The notes below the pieces were generated by a model. That model did not search any database. It saw only the letters and a list, made by a program, of their open reading frames with translations, and was not told the DNA's origin. Below are positions 52,725-61,681 of a stretch of 64,000 bases of DNA, in pieces (position 1 is the stretch's first letter; the number at the start of each line of letters is the position of its first letter). A program made the translations under genes and the position numbers. The DNA is from Pseudomonadota bacterium (lineage in GTDB: Bacteria > Pseudomonadota > Gammaproteobacteria > Steroidobacterales > Steroidobacteraceae), in NCBI GenBank assembly GCA_023423065.1, contig JAFAGC010000076.1, positions 1 through 64,000 on the forward strand, read 5' to 3'.

Positions 52725-54083
52725 TCAGGCCGTCTTCGCGAGCGCGCGCTTCACGAAGAGAGCGACGACGATCACGAAAAGGCTCGCGAGGCTGGCCCAC
52801 ATCTCGGGTTGCTTGCTCGGCATGAAACACATCGCCACCAGCACGGCGAGCATGGCGACCGCCGCCACGGCCGCGACGAGCTTCACGCCGCCGGCGCCGC
52901 GGTGCGCGGCGTCGTGGTACGGGAAGCGGAAGTGCGCGATCACCACGAACAGGTACGTGAACAGCATCAGCGCGCCGCAGGAATTGAGCAGGAACGTGAA
53001 GAGCTCGGCGGGAGCGATGTCGCGCATCAGCATGACGATGAAACCGAACGCGCTGCCGAGCAGGATCGCGCGCGCGGGAACCTGGCGGCGGTTCACCTGG
53101 GTCAGCCAGCGCGGCGCGTCACCCCTGTCGGCCATCGCGAACAGGACGCGCGCGGTCACGTAGACCCCGGAATTGAGGCAGGAGAGCACCGCCGTGAGCA
53201 CGACGATATTCATGATGGTCGCCGCGAAAGGAATCCCGATGCGATCGAGCGCCAACGCGAATGAGGAATCGCCGGGCGTGAACGCGGTCCACGGCACGAT
53301 GCAGAGAATCAGCAGTATCGACAGCACGTAGAACAGCAGGATGCGCAGCACGACGGTTGCGGCCAGCCGCGACATCGTCTTGTTCGACTCGGCCGACTCG
53401 GCCGCGGCGACCGTGACGATCTCGGCGCCCACCATCGAGAAAATGACCGTCGTCACGCCCGCGAGGATCTGTTGCCAGCCGAAAGGCGCGAAGCCCTGGT
53501 TCACCCACAAGTTCGTGAAGCCCGGACTCGCCGTATTGCCGACGCCGGCCAGCCATGACGCGGCGACGACGATGAACACGATGATCGCCGCGACTTTGAT
53601 CGACGCGAACCAGAACTCGAATTCGCCGTACGAGCGCGCCGACGCGAGATTGACCGCGGTCAACACGACCATGAGCACGAGCCCGATCTGCCACACATCG
53701 AACATCGGCAGCCAGGTCTGGATGGTGACCGCGCCGGCGATGGCTTCGATGGCGACAACCACGACCCAGAACCACCAGTAGAGCCACCCCGTGACGAAGC
53801 CCGCCCCGTCACCGAGGCCGGCGCGCACGTATTCGGTGAACGAGCCCAGTCCCGGCTGATCCATCGCCATCCGCGCGAGGATGCGGATGACCGCGTACAC
53901 CACGATGCCCGCGAAGATGTAACTGAGCACGACCGCCGGACCGATCGTCGCGATGGCGGCGCTGGAACCGACGAACACGCCGGCCCCGATGATTCCGCCG
54001 ATGGAAATCATCGTGAGATGTCGGGCTCGGAGGGACTTCGAAAGACGGGAGGACGCTGGCAGGGAGATATCGGTGGCGTTCAA
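52725..54083 (-). CDS. Amino acid permease (APC family)
   Basis: Inner-membrane amino acid transporter (452 aa, 12 helices) of the APC/AAT family. The first helix 'LTMISIGGIIGAGVFVGSSA' holds the conserved GG(I)IGAG substrate-binding loop, and 'QPGLGSFTEYVRAGLGDGAG' follows at the end of helix 2. It is related to GABA/arginine-type permeases such as GabP. It lies just downstream of the third TonB receptor on the same strand, after the terminator at 54152. Substrate specificity cannot be set. Confidence 0.9.
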   Translation of the reverse strand: MNATDISLPASSRLSKSLRARHLTMISIGGIIGAGVFVGSSAAIATIGPAVVLSYIFAGIVVYAVIRILARMAMDQPGLGSFTEYVRAGLGDGAGFVTGWLYWWFWVVVVAIEAIAGAVTIQTWLPMFDVWQIGLVLMVVLTAVNLASARSYGEFEFWFASIKVAAIIVFIVVAASWLAGVGNTASPGFTNLWVNQGFAPFGWQQILAGVTTVIFSMVGAEIVTVAAAESAESNKTMSRLAATVVLRILLFYVLSILLILCIVPWTAFTPGDSSFALALDRIGIPFAATIMNIVVLTAVLSCLNSGVYVTARVLFAMADRGDAPRWLTQVNRRQVPARAILLGSAFGFIVMLMRDIAPAELFTFLLNSCGALMLFTYLFVVIAHFRFPYHDAAHRGAGGVKLVAAVAAVAMLAVLVAMCFMPSKQPEMWASLASLFVIVVALFVKRALAKTA

Positions 54084-54151
54084 GGCGACTCACTCTCGTT
54101 GTAGTGGCCGTGAAAATACGCCGGATCGGCACCCGCGTCCAAGCCGCGGGC

Positions 54152-54184
54152 AAAAAAAGGGCCGGGACCTTGCGGCCCCGGCCC
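54152..54184 (-). terminator. Rho-independent terminator after the third TonB receptor
   Basis: On the minus strand the stem is GGGCCGGG with CCCGGCCC (plus 54177-54184 and 54159-54166) and is followed by seven T residues (A run 54152-54158). It lies 16 bp past the receptor stop. This separates the receptor from the permease transcript, at least partly. Confidence 0.85.
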
Positions 54185-54199
54185 CGTTCACTTGCGCGA

Positions 54200-57100
54200 T
54201 CAGAACTTGAAGGTGGCGCCCAGCGTGTACGTGGTGCCGATCTCCGTCTCGAACAGCGTGTCCTCGCGCGTGTTGTCGATGTAGAGCACGTTGCGCTCGC
54301 CCGTGAGGTTCTGCGCCTCGATCAGGATCGTCAGGTTGTCGTTCACGTACCAGGATGCCTGTGCGTCCACGAAGGTCGTGGACAGGTCGCCGCGCACGTC
54401 GCTGCCCGGAGAGGCAGGCAGCGCACGGAAGAACCGGTCGCGATACGACGCCGTGGTGCGGATGCTGAAGCGGCTGTCCTCGTAGAACAGCGTGCCGCTC
54501 GCGGAGTTGGGCGACAGTCCCACGAGATCCGCGGTGGTGGTCGCCGTCGGAACTCCGTCGGCGCTCGCGAGGATGTACTCGATCTCCGCGTCCGCCTTCG
54601 TGTAGTTAGCCAGCACGCCGAAGTTGCTCCAGATTCCCGGCAGGAACCTGAACTGCACCTGCGTGTTGATCTCGAAGCCCTTCAGCGGACCTCCCGGCGT
54701 GTTCTCGAAGCGACCCACCGTGAAGATGTCCGTCGGCGAGGACGGCGAGCCATCCAGCAGCGCCGGCGGCAGGCCCAGCTCGTTGAAGGGAATCTGGCTC
54801 GTGATGCGCTGGATGAAGCTGTCGATGTCCTTGTAGAAGTACGCCACCGAAACCAGCGAGCCCTCGGCGAAGTACCACTCCAGCGCCAGGTCCGCGGTCT
54901 TCGCGCGAATCGGGTTGAGGAACGGGTTGTTCACGTTGCCGGTGCGTGTGGTCGCCGTGACGCCGGCGGTCGGCGCCAGGTTGCCGAGCTCCGGACGCGA
55001 CATGACTTTCGAGCCCGAGAGGCGCAGCAGCAGGTCGTCGGTGAGCTCGAACACCACGTTGAACGAAGGCAGCGTGTCCGAGTAATCGCGCTCCACTTCG
55101 TTGAACTGGGCAAACGACGTGAAGGGCGATGTGCCCGGAGAAGTCACCGGGATCACGCCCGCCGCGGTCTGGTCCGTCTTGACGTAGCGCACGCCGAAGT
55201 CGCCGCGGACCGGAATGCCCCAGGCGTCACCCGAATTGAAGGTGAACATCACGAAGCCGCTGGTCACGTCCTCGAAGATGCTGCTCTGCGCGGCGCCGCA
55301 ATCCGGCGCCTGGCAGGTCAGGATGCTGTCGATGTCGAAGACCTCGTCCCACTTCTTGAGATCGACGGCCGCCCAACTCGCCGGCGCGCCCGATCCGAAC
55401 AGGTCGTCGAGACCGCTGATCTGCCGCGTGATGTCGGCCATCGTGACGCCCGCCGGCAGGTTCAGTGTCGTGGTCATGCCGCGCAGCGGGTTCGAGCCAC
55501 GCAGGCTGAAGTGATTTTCGCGATATTGGCCGCCGACCTTGAGCTTCCACATGTCGGTCATCTGCCAGCCACCCTCGAGCTCGAAGGTGTTGATGGTCGT
55601 GACGTTTCGCTGTGGCTTGCCCTGCAGCGAGAAGCCGCCGAGCACGGTCTGGTTGCCGTCCGGCGTCGCCGCGTACATGAAGTTGTTCGGGTTCGACACG
55701 TCGAAGCCGAACGTGATGATCGGCGACGTACGGCCGCCGCGGAAATCCACCGAGAAGTTGTCGGTGTCGATCGCGTCCATGAAGGTCTGGAAACGCAGCG
55801 GGCCGTCCCACTCGTTGAGCGAGCGGCCGGCGTAGACGCGCACGTCGAACGCATCGTTGAACTTGTGCGTGAATTCCAGGCTGCCCTGCTTGAAGGTCGA
55901 GACGAACTGGTCGACCAGGCCTTCGGAGCGCACGTCGACGCCGTCGAACAGGCCGTAGGTCATCGAACCGAGCGAATCGAACTCGACGTCGCGGATCGAG
56001 ACCATCGGCTGGCCGTTGTTGCTGATGTTGCGACCGAAGGAAAGTCCGAGGATGTAGTTGTCGCGGCGCTCTTGCTGGTAGCGCGAGAACAGGCCATCCA
56101 GCGAGATCGTCGTGTTCTCGGTCGGCTGCCACTGGAACGACAAACTACCGCCGGTGCGCTCGGTGTCCTGCTCGGAGTTCACGTAGCGGGGCAGGCGGGG
56201 ATGGAACGCGCCGCCACCCGGCACGAGGTTGCCCGCGGCATCGCGAATCGCCGGGTTCGTCATGTTGTAGACGGTGGTGAACGCCTCGAGATCGCTGGTG
56301 CGCGGATTGGTGTTGCCGATCGCGTTCTGAACGCTGCAATTGTCCGCGTCGGCGCCGCGCACGCCGTTCGCCGGACTCATGCCGGTCAGCGTCCAGCCGA
56401 TGGGCGTACAGAACGGCAGGTTGACGGGAGCTCCCGCCGTGCCGATGTTGTTGCCGTTCGTGCCGAAGTGAAGGATGTCCACCGCGGAGTAGCCGACTTC
56501 GCGCGTGTGACGCTCCTGGAACGAGAAGGTCGCGAGCACGCCGAACGTGTCGTCGAAGAATTTCTTGCCGGCCAGCAGCGAAACGCGCGGATCGACTTCC
56601 TCGCTGACTTCGTTGTAGATGCCGCGCGCGGTGATGCTGAAAGCCTGGTTGTCCGCGTAGTCGAAGGGGCGCGGCGAGCGCAGGTCCACGGTCGCGCCGA
56701 GCGAGCCTTCTTCCACGTCGGCGGACGGCGTCTTGCGCACGGCGAGCTGCGAGAAGATCTCGGTGGGGAACACGTTGAAGTCGAATGCGCGGCCGTTGTT
56801 GCCGGCGCCGTAGATGTCGCTCGAACCGGTCTGCGCGGCGCCTTCCATTCCGTTGATGCGCACTTTCGTGAAGCCCGGGCCGAGGCCGCGCACGGAGATG
56901 TTGCGGCCTTCGCCGCCGTCGCCGCGCGTGAGTGCGACGCCAGGAATACGCTGCATCGATTCCGCGAGATTGCTGTCCGGGAACTTGCCGATGTCTTCCG
57001 CGGCGATCACGTCGATCGCGGCGGTTTCGTTGCGCTTCTCGGCGAGCGCGGCGTTCAGCGAGCCGCGAAAGCCGGTGACGACGACTTCATCGAGTTCCGC

Positions 57101-57229
57101 CGCGGGTGTTTCGTCGGCCGCCATGGCGGCTCCCGCGCTGCCGAGGCACATCGCGACTGCGACTGCGAGCTTCGATCGTGAAAAAGACGGACGCGGAAAC
57201 AAGACCTGTTTTTCGTTGGGCACGTGCAT
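54200..57229 (-). CDS. TonB-dependent outer membrane receptor (1009 aa)
   Basis: Third TonB receptor. The N-terminus MHVPNEKQ precedes a signal peptide (SKLAVAVAMCLGSAGAAMAAD). The TonB box-like LDEVVVTGFRGSL and plug parts 'DIGKFPDSNLAESMQRIPGV' and 'RNISVRGLGPGFTKVRING' are characteristic of the carbohydrate-type receptors described from Caulobacter and Xanthomonas. The barrel ends in ATFKF. Carbohydrate or glycan uptake is therefore suggested but not proved; the neighbour is an amino acid permease. An inverted repeat GTTCGA/TCGAAC lies about 62 bp upstream. Confidence 0.92.
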   Translation of the reverse strand: MHVPNEKQVLFPRPSFSRSKLAVAVAMCLGSAGAAMAADETPAAELDEVVVTGFRGSLNAALAEKRNETAAIDVIAAEDIGKFPDSNLAESMQRIPGVALTRGDGGEGRNISVRGLGPGFTKVRINGMEGAAQTGSSDIYGAGNNGRAFDFNVFPTEIFSQLAVRKTPSADVEEGSLGATVDLRSPRPFDYADNQAFSITARGIYNEVSEEVDPRVSLLAGKKFFDDTFGVLATFSFQERHTREVGYSAVDILHFGTNGNNIGTAGAPVNLPFCTPIGWTLTGMSPANGVRGADADNCSVQNAIGNTNPRTSDLEAFTTVYNMTNPAIRDAAGNLVPGGGAFHPRLPRYVNSEQDTERTGGSLSFQWQPTENTTISLDGLFSRYQQERRDNYILGLSFGRNISNNGQPMVSIRDVEFDSLGSMTYGLFDGVDVRSEGLVDQFVSTFKQGSLEFTHKFNDAFDVRVYAGRSLNEWDGPLRFQTFMDAIDTDNFSVDFRGGRTSPIITFGFDVSNPNNFMYAATPDGNQTVLGGFSLQGKPQRNVTTINTFELEGGWQMTDMWKLKVGGQYRENHFSLRGSNPLRGMTTTLNLPAGVTMADITRQISGLDDLFGSGAPASWAAVDLKKWDEVFDIDSILTCQAPDCGAAQSSIFEDVTSGFVMFTFNSGDAWGIPVRGDFGVRYVKTDQTAAGVIPVTSPGTSPFTSFAQFNEVERDYSDTLPSFNVVFELTDDLLLRLSGSKVMSRPELGNLAPTAGVTATTRTGNVNNPFLNPIRAKTADLALEWYFAEGSLVSVAYFYKDIDSFIQRITSQIPFNELGLPPALLDGSPSSPTDIFTVGRFENTPGGPLKGFEINTQVQFRFLPGIWSNFGVLANYTKADAEIEYILASADGVPTATTTADLVGLSPNSASGTLFYEDSRFSIRTTASYRDRFFRALPASPGSDVRGDLSTTFVDAQASWYVNDNLTILIEAQNLTGERNVLYIDNTREDTLFETEIGTTYTLGATFKF

Positions 57230-57550
57230 TTCCCCTCAAGCAAAGGCGCGCTCTTCGGTGATCGACGTGCCCCTTCAGCGGCCGGTCACCGTTCGAATGA
57301 TCGAACTTGATCAGTATGTACCGCAATTGACACCGATTTACCAGACGTGAAAATCCCTGATGTGGCGTTAGCGAAACGCCCGGAGAGCCGCTGCAGATTG
57401 AAGAAACTCAGCTTGTTGCGTATGCAACACCCGGTTGGGTGCCCCGCGAGCGAGAAAGCCCGCTATTGAGCGAAGTTTGTCGAAAGGGCCGAAACGCCGC
57501 CCGTCAACCTGCCGCGGGGGCCGGGCGCGGAGCTCGCCACCCCCGGATAC
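57230..57550. other. Upstream region of the third TonB receptor and downstream of SemiSWEET
   Basis: 321 bp without a gene. It holds the inverted repeat at 57291-57306 and moderately AT-rich stretches (57300-57370) that could carry the receptor promoter. I did not find a good -35/-10 pair. Confidence 0.35.
57291..57306. promoter_or_regulatory. Possible operator GTTCGA-N4-TCGAAC
   Basis: A perfect 6-bp inverted repeat (57291-57296 and 57301-57306) around ATGA, 62-77 bp upstream of the TonB receptor start, is a good candidate operator. The regulator is not in the window or not recognised. Confidence 0.4.
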
Positions 57551-57802
57551 TCAACCGTACCGCAACTTGAGCGCGAGGATGGTCCCCGCCAGCGCAAGCG
57601 TCGCCGTGTTTGCCACGATCATCGGCCACGAGTCGAGCGCGATTCCGTACGCGAGCCACAGCGCGACACCCACCGTGAAGATCGAGTACATCCCAAGCGA
57701 TATGCCGCGCGTGTCACGCGTGCGGATCGTCATGACGGCCTGGGGAATGAAAGATGCGCTGGTGAGCGCGGCCGCGGCAAAGCCAAGCCATTCGAGGTTC
57801 AT
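57551..57802 (-). CDS. SemiSWEET sugar transporter
   Basis: Small membrane protein (83 aa) with three helices of the PQ-loop/SWEET family: 'SASFIPQAVMTIRTRDTRGI' carries the PQ motif and 'SLGMYSIFTVGVALWLAYGI' the second helix. SemiSWEETs work as dimers that carry sugars by facilitated diffusion. The length is the family norm. It stands alone near tRNA-Phe. Confidence 0.88.
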   Translation of the reverse strand: MNLEWLGFAAAALTSASFIPQAVMTIRTRDTRGISLGMYSIFTVGVALWLAYGIALDSWPMIVANTATLALAGTILALKLRYG

Positions 57803-57841
57803 GCCGCATTGTCACCGATCGGTGGCCCGCGAGATGCGCTC

Positions 57842-58022
57842 AACGTGCTCTCGCCCGGCCGAACGCGCTCGCGGAAACGTCAGGAGATCTTCTCCTCGTT
57901 CTGCACCAGTCAAATGAGCCACGCGAGCGAAGCGAGCTAAACAAAGGTGGCCAGGGATGGGTGAGGCCGGATGCCTTTGCGAGAGCACTTAACGTGCTCT
58001 CGCCCGGCCGAACGCGCTCGCG
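57842..58022. repeat. 32-bp direct repeats in a roughly 148-bp tandem duplication beside tRNA-Phe
   Basis: Identical 32-bp copies lie at 57842-57873 and 57991-58022, 149 bp apart. Each is followed, about 100 bp on, by a copy of the tRNA-Phe 3' end segment GGTGGCCAGGGA (57946-57957 and 58093-58104, 147 bp apart) and nearby AGCGAG-rich sequence. This marks a decayed tandem duplication. A hairpin at 57979-58003 (10-bp arms GCGAGAGCAC / GTGCTCTCGC) and one at 58014-58033 with a GCAA loop also lie here, possibly terminating the tRNA transcript. Confidence 0.75.
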
Positions 58023-58091
58023 CAAGCGAGCGCAGGCATTACGTCCCTGGCCACCATTGGAGCGCAGCGAGCGTAGCGAGCGGAGCGGAAA

Positions 58092-58167
58092 TGGTGGCCA
58101 GGGACGGAATCGAACCATCGACACGCGGATTTTCAATCCGCTGCTCTACCAACTGAGCTACCTGGCC
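58092..58167 (-). tRNA. tRNA-Phe (anticodon GAA), CCA encoded
   Basis: A 76-nt cloverleaf is seen on the minus strand. The acceptor stem GGCCAGG pairs with CCTGGCC and is followed by discriminator A and CCA. The D-loop is AGCTCAGTTGGTAGAGC, the anticodon stem GCGGA/TCCGC encloses TTGAAAA giving anticodon GAA, and the T-loop segment is GGTTCGATTCC. All positions match tRNA-Phe. Confidence 0.97.
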
Positions 58168-58407
58168 GCCGTTGGAATCCCTTTCGGGAGCCCTCGAACG
58201 AGGGGCGCGTATTAGAACGGCCGGCCGCGGGGACGTCAAGCAATCAAATTCGCAACTGTTTGATTTTGTGAGGTTAGCCCGCCCCGCCGGGTCCGCCGGC
58301 AACTTCTGCACGGTTGGGTGGCATATGCGGCGATTCCGCCACGCGCTTTCCTACAGCTTTGCCATTGCCGGCCCGCCATAAAGGGCCTCCCTTTCGTGAG
58401 GTCCACC

Positions 58408-59337
58408 ATGGTTGAAGCGACAGCGGCCAACGCCCACGGCGCGCCAGATGAGCATGCGCCAGCGAAGAACCGGGATTCCGCCTTTTATCGCCTGCTCGCG
58501 ACGATGCTGCCGAAGCTCCGGCGCCGCGTCCTGCCTCACAACCGCTTCGGCGACAACGTCTATCACCGGCTGCTGTTCCTCAGTAAACACAAGCGCTTCC
58601 CCGGCAACGAAATGCTGTGGAACGACGTCCTGTATCGCCTCAAGACGACGGACGAGATCATCGACCCGCTGCGCGTGTTCGTTTCCGACAAGGAACTCGT
58701 CAAGATCTACATCAAGGCGACGATCGGCGACGAATACAACGTCCCGACGCTGGCGGTGCTGCGTTCGCCCGCGCAGGTGGACAACTTCGAATTCCCGGCC
58801 CGTTGCATAATCAAGCCCACGCACGCGAGCGCGCAGTACATCCTGCGCAGGCAGGGCGAACCCGTCGACCGCGAACGCATCCGGAAGTGGTTCGACCTGA
58901 ACTATTACGTGGCCGGCCGCGAACGCAACTACCAGACGCTGCGTCCCAAGGTCATCGTCGAGCCGCTGGTATTCGACAACGCCGATCTCTCGGACTACCG
59001 GTTCTTCTGCTTCAACGGCGTTCCGAAGCTGATCCAGGTGGACATGGACCGGCACACGCATCACACGCGCAAGATCCTCGACACCGAGTGGCGCGAGCAG
59101 GATTTTTCGATCCTCTACCCGCGCTCGCCCAAGGTGCTGCCGAAGCCGGACACGCTGCCCGAGATGCTGCGTGTGGCGAGCGCGCTGAGCGCACCGTTTT
59201 CATTCGTGCGCATCGATCTCTACAGCGACAATCAGCGCGTGATCGCCGGGGAAATCACCAACGTCAGCGCCAACGCGGGCGGGATATTCCGGCCACTTTC
59301 CGCCGAAAAGAAGGCCTCGGCCATCGTTTTCGGCTGA
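58408..59337 (+). CDS. TupA-like ATP-grasp protein
   Basis: Protein of 309 aa resembling the TupA-like ATP-grasp family (PF14305), found in cell-surface polysaccharide and teichuronopeptide gene sets. Seen are 'FARCIIKPTHASAQYILR'-like substrate/ATP segment (actual: PARCIIKPTHASAQYILRR), 'VIVEPLVFDNADLSDYRFFC', 'FNGVPKLIQVDMDRHTHHTR' and the acidic metal-binding end 'FSFVRIDLYSDNQRVIAGEI'. An amide ligation to a sugar polymer or peptide is suggested by family. The start at 58408 (MVEATAAN) follows GTGAGG. It is a single gene between tRNA-Phe and pirin with no polysaccharide cluster nearby. Confidence 0.75.
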   Translation: MVEATAANAHGAPDEHAPAKNRDSAFYRLLATMLPKLRRRVLPHNRFGDNVYHRLLFLSKHKRFPGNEMLWNDVLYRLKTTDEIIDPLRVFVSDKELVKIYIKATIGDEYNVPTLAVLRSPAQVDNFEFPARCIIKPTHASAQYILRRQGEPVDRERIRKWFDLNYYVAGRERNYQTLRPKVIVEPLVFDNADLSDYRFFCFNGVPKLIQVDMDRHTHHTRKILDTEWREQDFSILYPRSPKVLPKPDTLPEMLRVASALSAPFSFVRIDLYSDNQRVIAGEITNVSANAGGIFRPLSAEKKASAIVFG

Positions 59338-59396
59338 GTTCCAGGGGGCGCGGGCGCACTTGCTTTCGGCGCTCCCGGCTCCATGTCGGCCGACCT

Positions 59397-60272
59397 ATGA
59401 ATACCCAGACCGTCGTCTCCAACACCCCCGATACCGTCACGAGGGCCGTCACGCAGACGCTGCGCGGCATGCCCGCGTCCGACGGCGCGGGCGTCAAACT
59501 CACCCGTGTCATCGGCCAGCCCCGGCTGCCCGACCTCGATCCGTTCCTGCTGCTCGACGAGTTCGGCACGGACAAGGCCGAGGATTACATCGCCGGCTTC
59601 CCGGAGCACCCCCACCGCGGTTTCGAGACCGTCACGTACATGCTCGACGGGCGCATGCGCCACAAGGACAACCATGGCCACGAGGGTGTGCTCGAGCCGG
59701 GCGCCGTGCAGTGGATGACCGCCGGCCGCGGCATCGTGCACTCGGAGATGCCGGAGCAGACCGAGGGCCGCATGCGCGGGTTCCAGCTGTGGATGAACCT
59801 GCCGGCGAAGGACAAGATGACGGCGCCTAACTATCAGGAATTCGGCGGCGACAGGCTGCCGGTGGTGGATAGACCGGGCGTCAGCGTGAAGGTCATCGCG
59901 GGCAGCCTCGAGGGCGCGGTCGGGCCGGTGAAGCAGCCGGCGACCGATCCTGTCTACATGGACATCCGGCTCGACGCCGGCGTGGATTTCGTGCTGCCGA
60001 TAACGGCGGGCCACTCCGCGTTCGTCTACGTGTACGAGGGCGCGGTGTGCGTGGGCACGGGCCGTGAAGCGGCCACGATCGACGCGCAGGAGTTAGGTGT
60101 ACTCGGCGACGGCACGGAGGTGCGTCTGAACGGACGCGCGCCGCGCAGTCGCGCGATCCTCGTCGCGGGCCGGCCGTTGAAGGAGCCCGTGGCGCGATAT
60201 GGCCCGTTCGTGATGAATACCCGCGAGGAGCTTCACCAGGCTTTCGCGGACTTCCAGGCCGGGAAGTTCTAG
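59397..60272 (+). CDS. Pirin family protein
   Basis: Cupin-fold protein (291 aa) of the pirin family; some members have quercetinase activity, others are regulators. Metal-binding His/Glu residues are in 'GFPEHPHRGFETVTYMLDGR' and 'GRGIVHSEMPE', typical for pirin N-terminal domains. The second cupin holds 'AFVYVYEGAVCVG'. It is a single gene, ended by an intrinsic terminator at 60313. Confidence 0.93.
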   Translation: MNTQTVVSNTPDTVTRAVTQTLRGMPASDGAGVKLTRVIGQPRLPDLDPFLLLDEFGTDKAEDYIAGFPEHPHRGFETVTYMLDGRMRHKDNHGHEGVLEPGAVQWMTAGRGIVHSEMPEQTEGRMRGFQLWMNLPAKDKMTAPNYQEFGGDRLPVVDRPGVSVKVIAGSLEGAVGPVKQPATDPVYMDIRLDAGVDFVLPITAGHSAFVYVYEGAVCVGTGREAATIDAQELGVLGDGTEVRLNGRAPRSRAILVAGRPLKEPVARYGPFVMNTREELHQAFADFQAGKF

Positions 60273-60312
60273 CTACAGGCTTCGAGCTCCCCCCGCTCGC
60301 AAGCCTCATCTG

Positions 60313-60344
60313 GGCGGCGCAGGCAACTGCGCCGTCTTTTTTTT
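60313..60344 (+). terminator. Rho-independent terminator after pirin
   Basis: A 10-bp stem with one G-U pair (GGCGGCGCAG / CTGCGCCGTC) and GCAA tetraloop is followed by eight T residues (60337-60344). Confidence 0.9.
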
Positions 60345-60350
60345 GCGAGT

Positions 60351-60623
60351 CTACTTATCGGGCGGCGGGACGAATTCCTTCGGCGCGGACGAGCCTTCGC
60401 CGAAGAAGAACTTCTCCATCTCGTATTCGAGCCGCTTGCGGTGCGCGGGCTCGATCGGCGTGAGCCGGTACTCGTTGATCAGCATGACCTGGTGCCGCAC
60501 CCATTGCTGCCAGGCTTCCTTCGACACGTTTTCGAAGATGCGTTTGCCGAGCTCGCCAGGGTACGGCTGCTTGTCCAGGCCGGGCGCCTCGCGCCCGAGC
60601 AACACGCAATTGACCATTCTCAT
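60351..60623 (-). CDS. yggX: Probable Fe(II)-trafficking / oxidative damage protection protein
   Basis: Small protein (90 aa) of the YggX family: 'MVNCVLLGREAPGLDKQPYP', 'GELGKRIFENVSKEAW', 'VRHQVMLINEYRLTPIEPAH'. It protects Fe-S proteins and is thought to traffic Fe(II). The gene overlaps the mutY stop by 4 bp, the classic gammaproteobacterial mutY-yggX coupling; MutY itself is an Fe-S enzyme. A start at the second Met (MVNC) is also possible. Confidence 0.95.
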   Translation of the reverse strand: MRMVNCVLLGREAPGLDKQPYPGELGKRIFENVSKEAWQQWVRHQVMLINEYRLTPIEPAHRKRLEYEMEKFFFGEGSSAPKEFVPPPDK

Positions 60624-61681
60624 GAACCGATTTTCTCCGAGAGTTCCGCGAGCAGCGACTTGATGGGCGCCGGCAATCCGACCCGCATGGGCCGCGAGAG
60701 GTCATACCACAGTGCGCCACGTTCTTGAATGCGGATGTCGCGACGACAGTTCGCGACGATCGGCGTGATCGTCAGGTCGAAGTGCGTGAAGCTGTGTTCG
60801 ATGTCCGGCAGCGGCGCATCCGACAACCGCGCGTTCGCGAGCGCGGTGGCGGCGAAGGATTCGGCATCCGCCCGGTCGGCGAATTCCGGCAAACACCACA
60901 GCCCACCCCAGATGCCGGTGGCGGGACGTTGCACGAGCAGCACCGTGCGCTCGTGGCGCGCGACGAGCATGATCGCGCGGCGCCGGCGGCGCTCCGCGCG
61001 CCTGCGTTTCGGCGCCGGCAGCTCGGCCTGCCTTCCCGCGATGCGGGCGCGGCAGTCGGTAGTCAGCGGACATTCGGCGCAACGCGGCTTCGCGCGCGTG
61101 CACAACGTCGCGCCCAGATCCATTACGGCCTGGGTGTAGGTCGCGGCGTCATCGGCCGGCGTGTCTTCCTCCGCGTATCTCCACAACGTTTCGAGCGTCG
61201 CCTTCTCGTCCGGCGCGCCATCCACCGCGTAATAACGCGACAACACGCGTTTCACGTTGCCGTCGAGGATCGCGTGACGTTCGTTGCGCGACAACGCGAG
61301 GATCGCGCCCGCCGTGGAACGGCCGACCCCGGGCAGCGCGACGACCGCGGCGAAATCGCGCGGAAACTCGCCACCATGTTCGTCGCGGATCACCTGCGCC
61401 GCGCGATGCAGGTTGCGCGCGCGCGCGTAGTAGCCGAGCCCGGTCCAGTGGTGCAGGACCTCGTTCAACTCCGCGTCCGCGAGCGTCCGCACGTCCGGGA
61501 AACTGCGCATGAAGCGCTCGAAGTACGGTATCACCGTGGCGACCTGCGTCTGCTGCAGCATGATTTCCGAAACCCACACGCGATACGCGCTGCTCTCCTT
61601 CGTCGGATGCCGTTGCCATGGCAGGTCGTGGCGGCCGGCACGCGCATGCCATTCCACGAGTCGCGGCGCGATGGGTTTCAT
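60620..61681 (-). CDS. mutY: A/G-specific adenine DNA glycosylase
   Basis: Base-excision repair enzyme (353 aa) that removes adenine opposite 8-oxoguanine. The HhH-GPD domain has the catalytic Glu in 'VWVSEIMLQQTQVATV' and catalytic Asp in 'AILDGNVKRVLSRYYAVDG'. The [4Fe-4S] cluster loop is 'CTRAKPRCAECPLTTDC', and the C-terminal domain is NUDIX-like ('MLVARHERTVLLVQRPATGI'). Its start overlaps the AsmA gene stop by 4 bp, and its stop overlaps yggX by 4 bp. Confidence 0.96.
   Translation of the reverse strand: MKPIAPRLVEWHARAGRHDLPWQRHPTKESSAYRVWVSEIMLQQTQVATVIPYFERFMRSFPDVRTLADAELNEVLHHWTGLGYYARARNLHRAAQVIRDEHGGEFPRDFAAVVALPGVGRSTAGAILALSRNERHAILDGNVKRVLSRYYAVDGAPDEKATLETLWRYAEEDTPADDAATYTQAVMDLGATLCTRAKPRCAECPLTTDCRARIAGRQAELPAPKRRRAERRRRRAIMLVARHERTVLLVQRPATGIWGGLWCLPEFADRADAESFAATALANARLSDAPLPDIEHSFTHFDLTITPIVANCRRDIRIQERGALWYDLSRPMRVGLPAPIKSLLAELSEKIGS

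Noticed and set aside
54104..57181. Open frame of 1025 aa on the plus strand opposite the third TonB receptor
   Set aside because: Arg/Val-rich antisense shadow with no motif; the opposite strand encodes a convincing receptor with signal peptide and beta-barrel end.
57842..58167. Functional prophage or integrative island at tRNA-Phe
   Set aside because: No integrase, excisionase or phage gene is in the neighbourhood; only short repeats are seen.
3729..60095. Recurrent TTG-TTA-G leucine pairs and CTAAC/GTTAG sequences across genes
   Set aside because: I noticed several Leu-Leu-Gly encoded by TTG TTA GGC, but the total of CTAAC motifs (a rough hand count) is not above that expected by composition; counting codons genome-wide would be needed.
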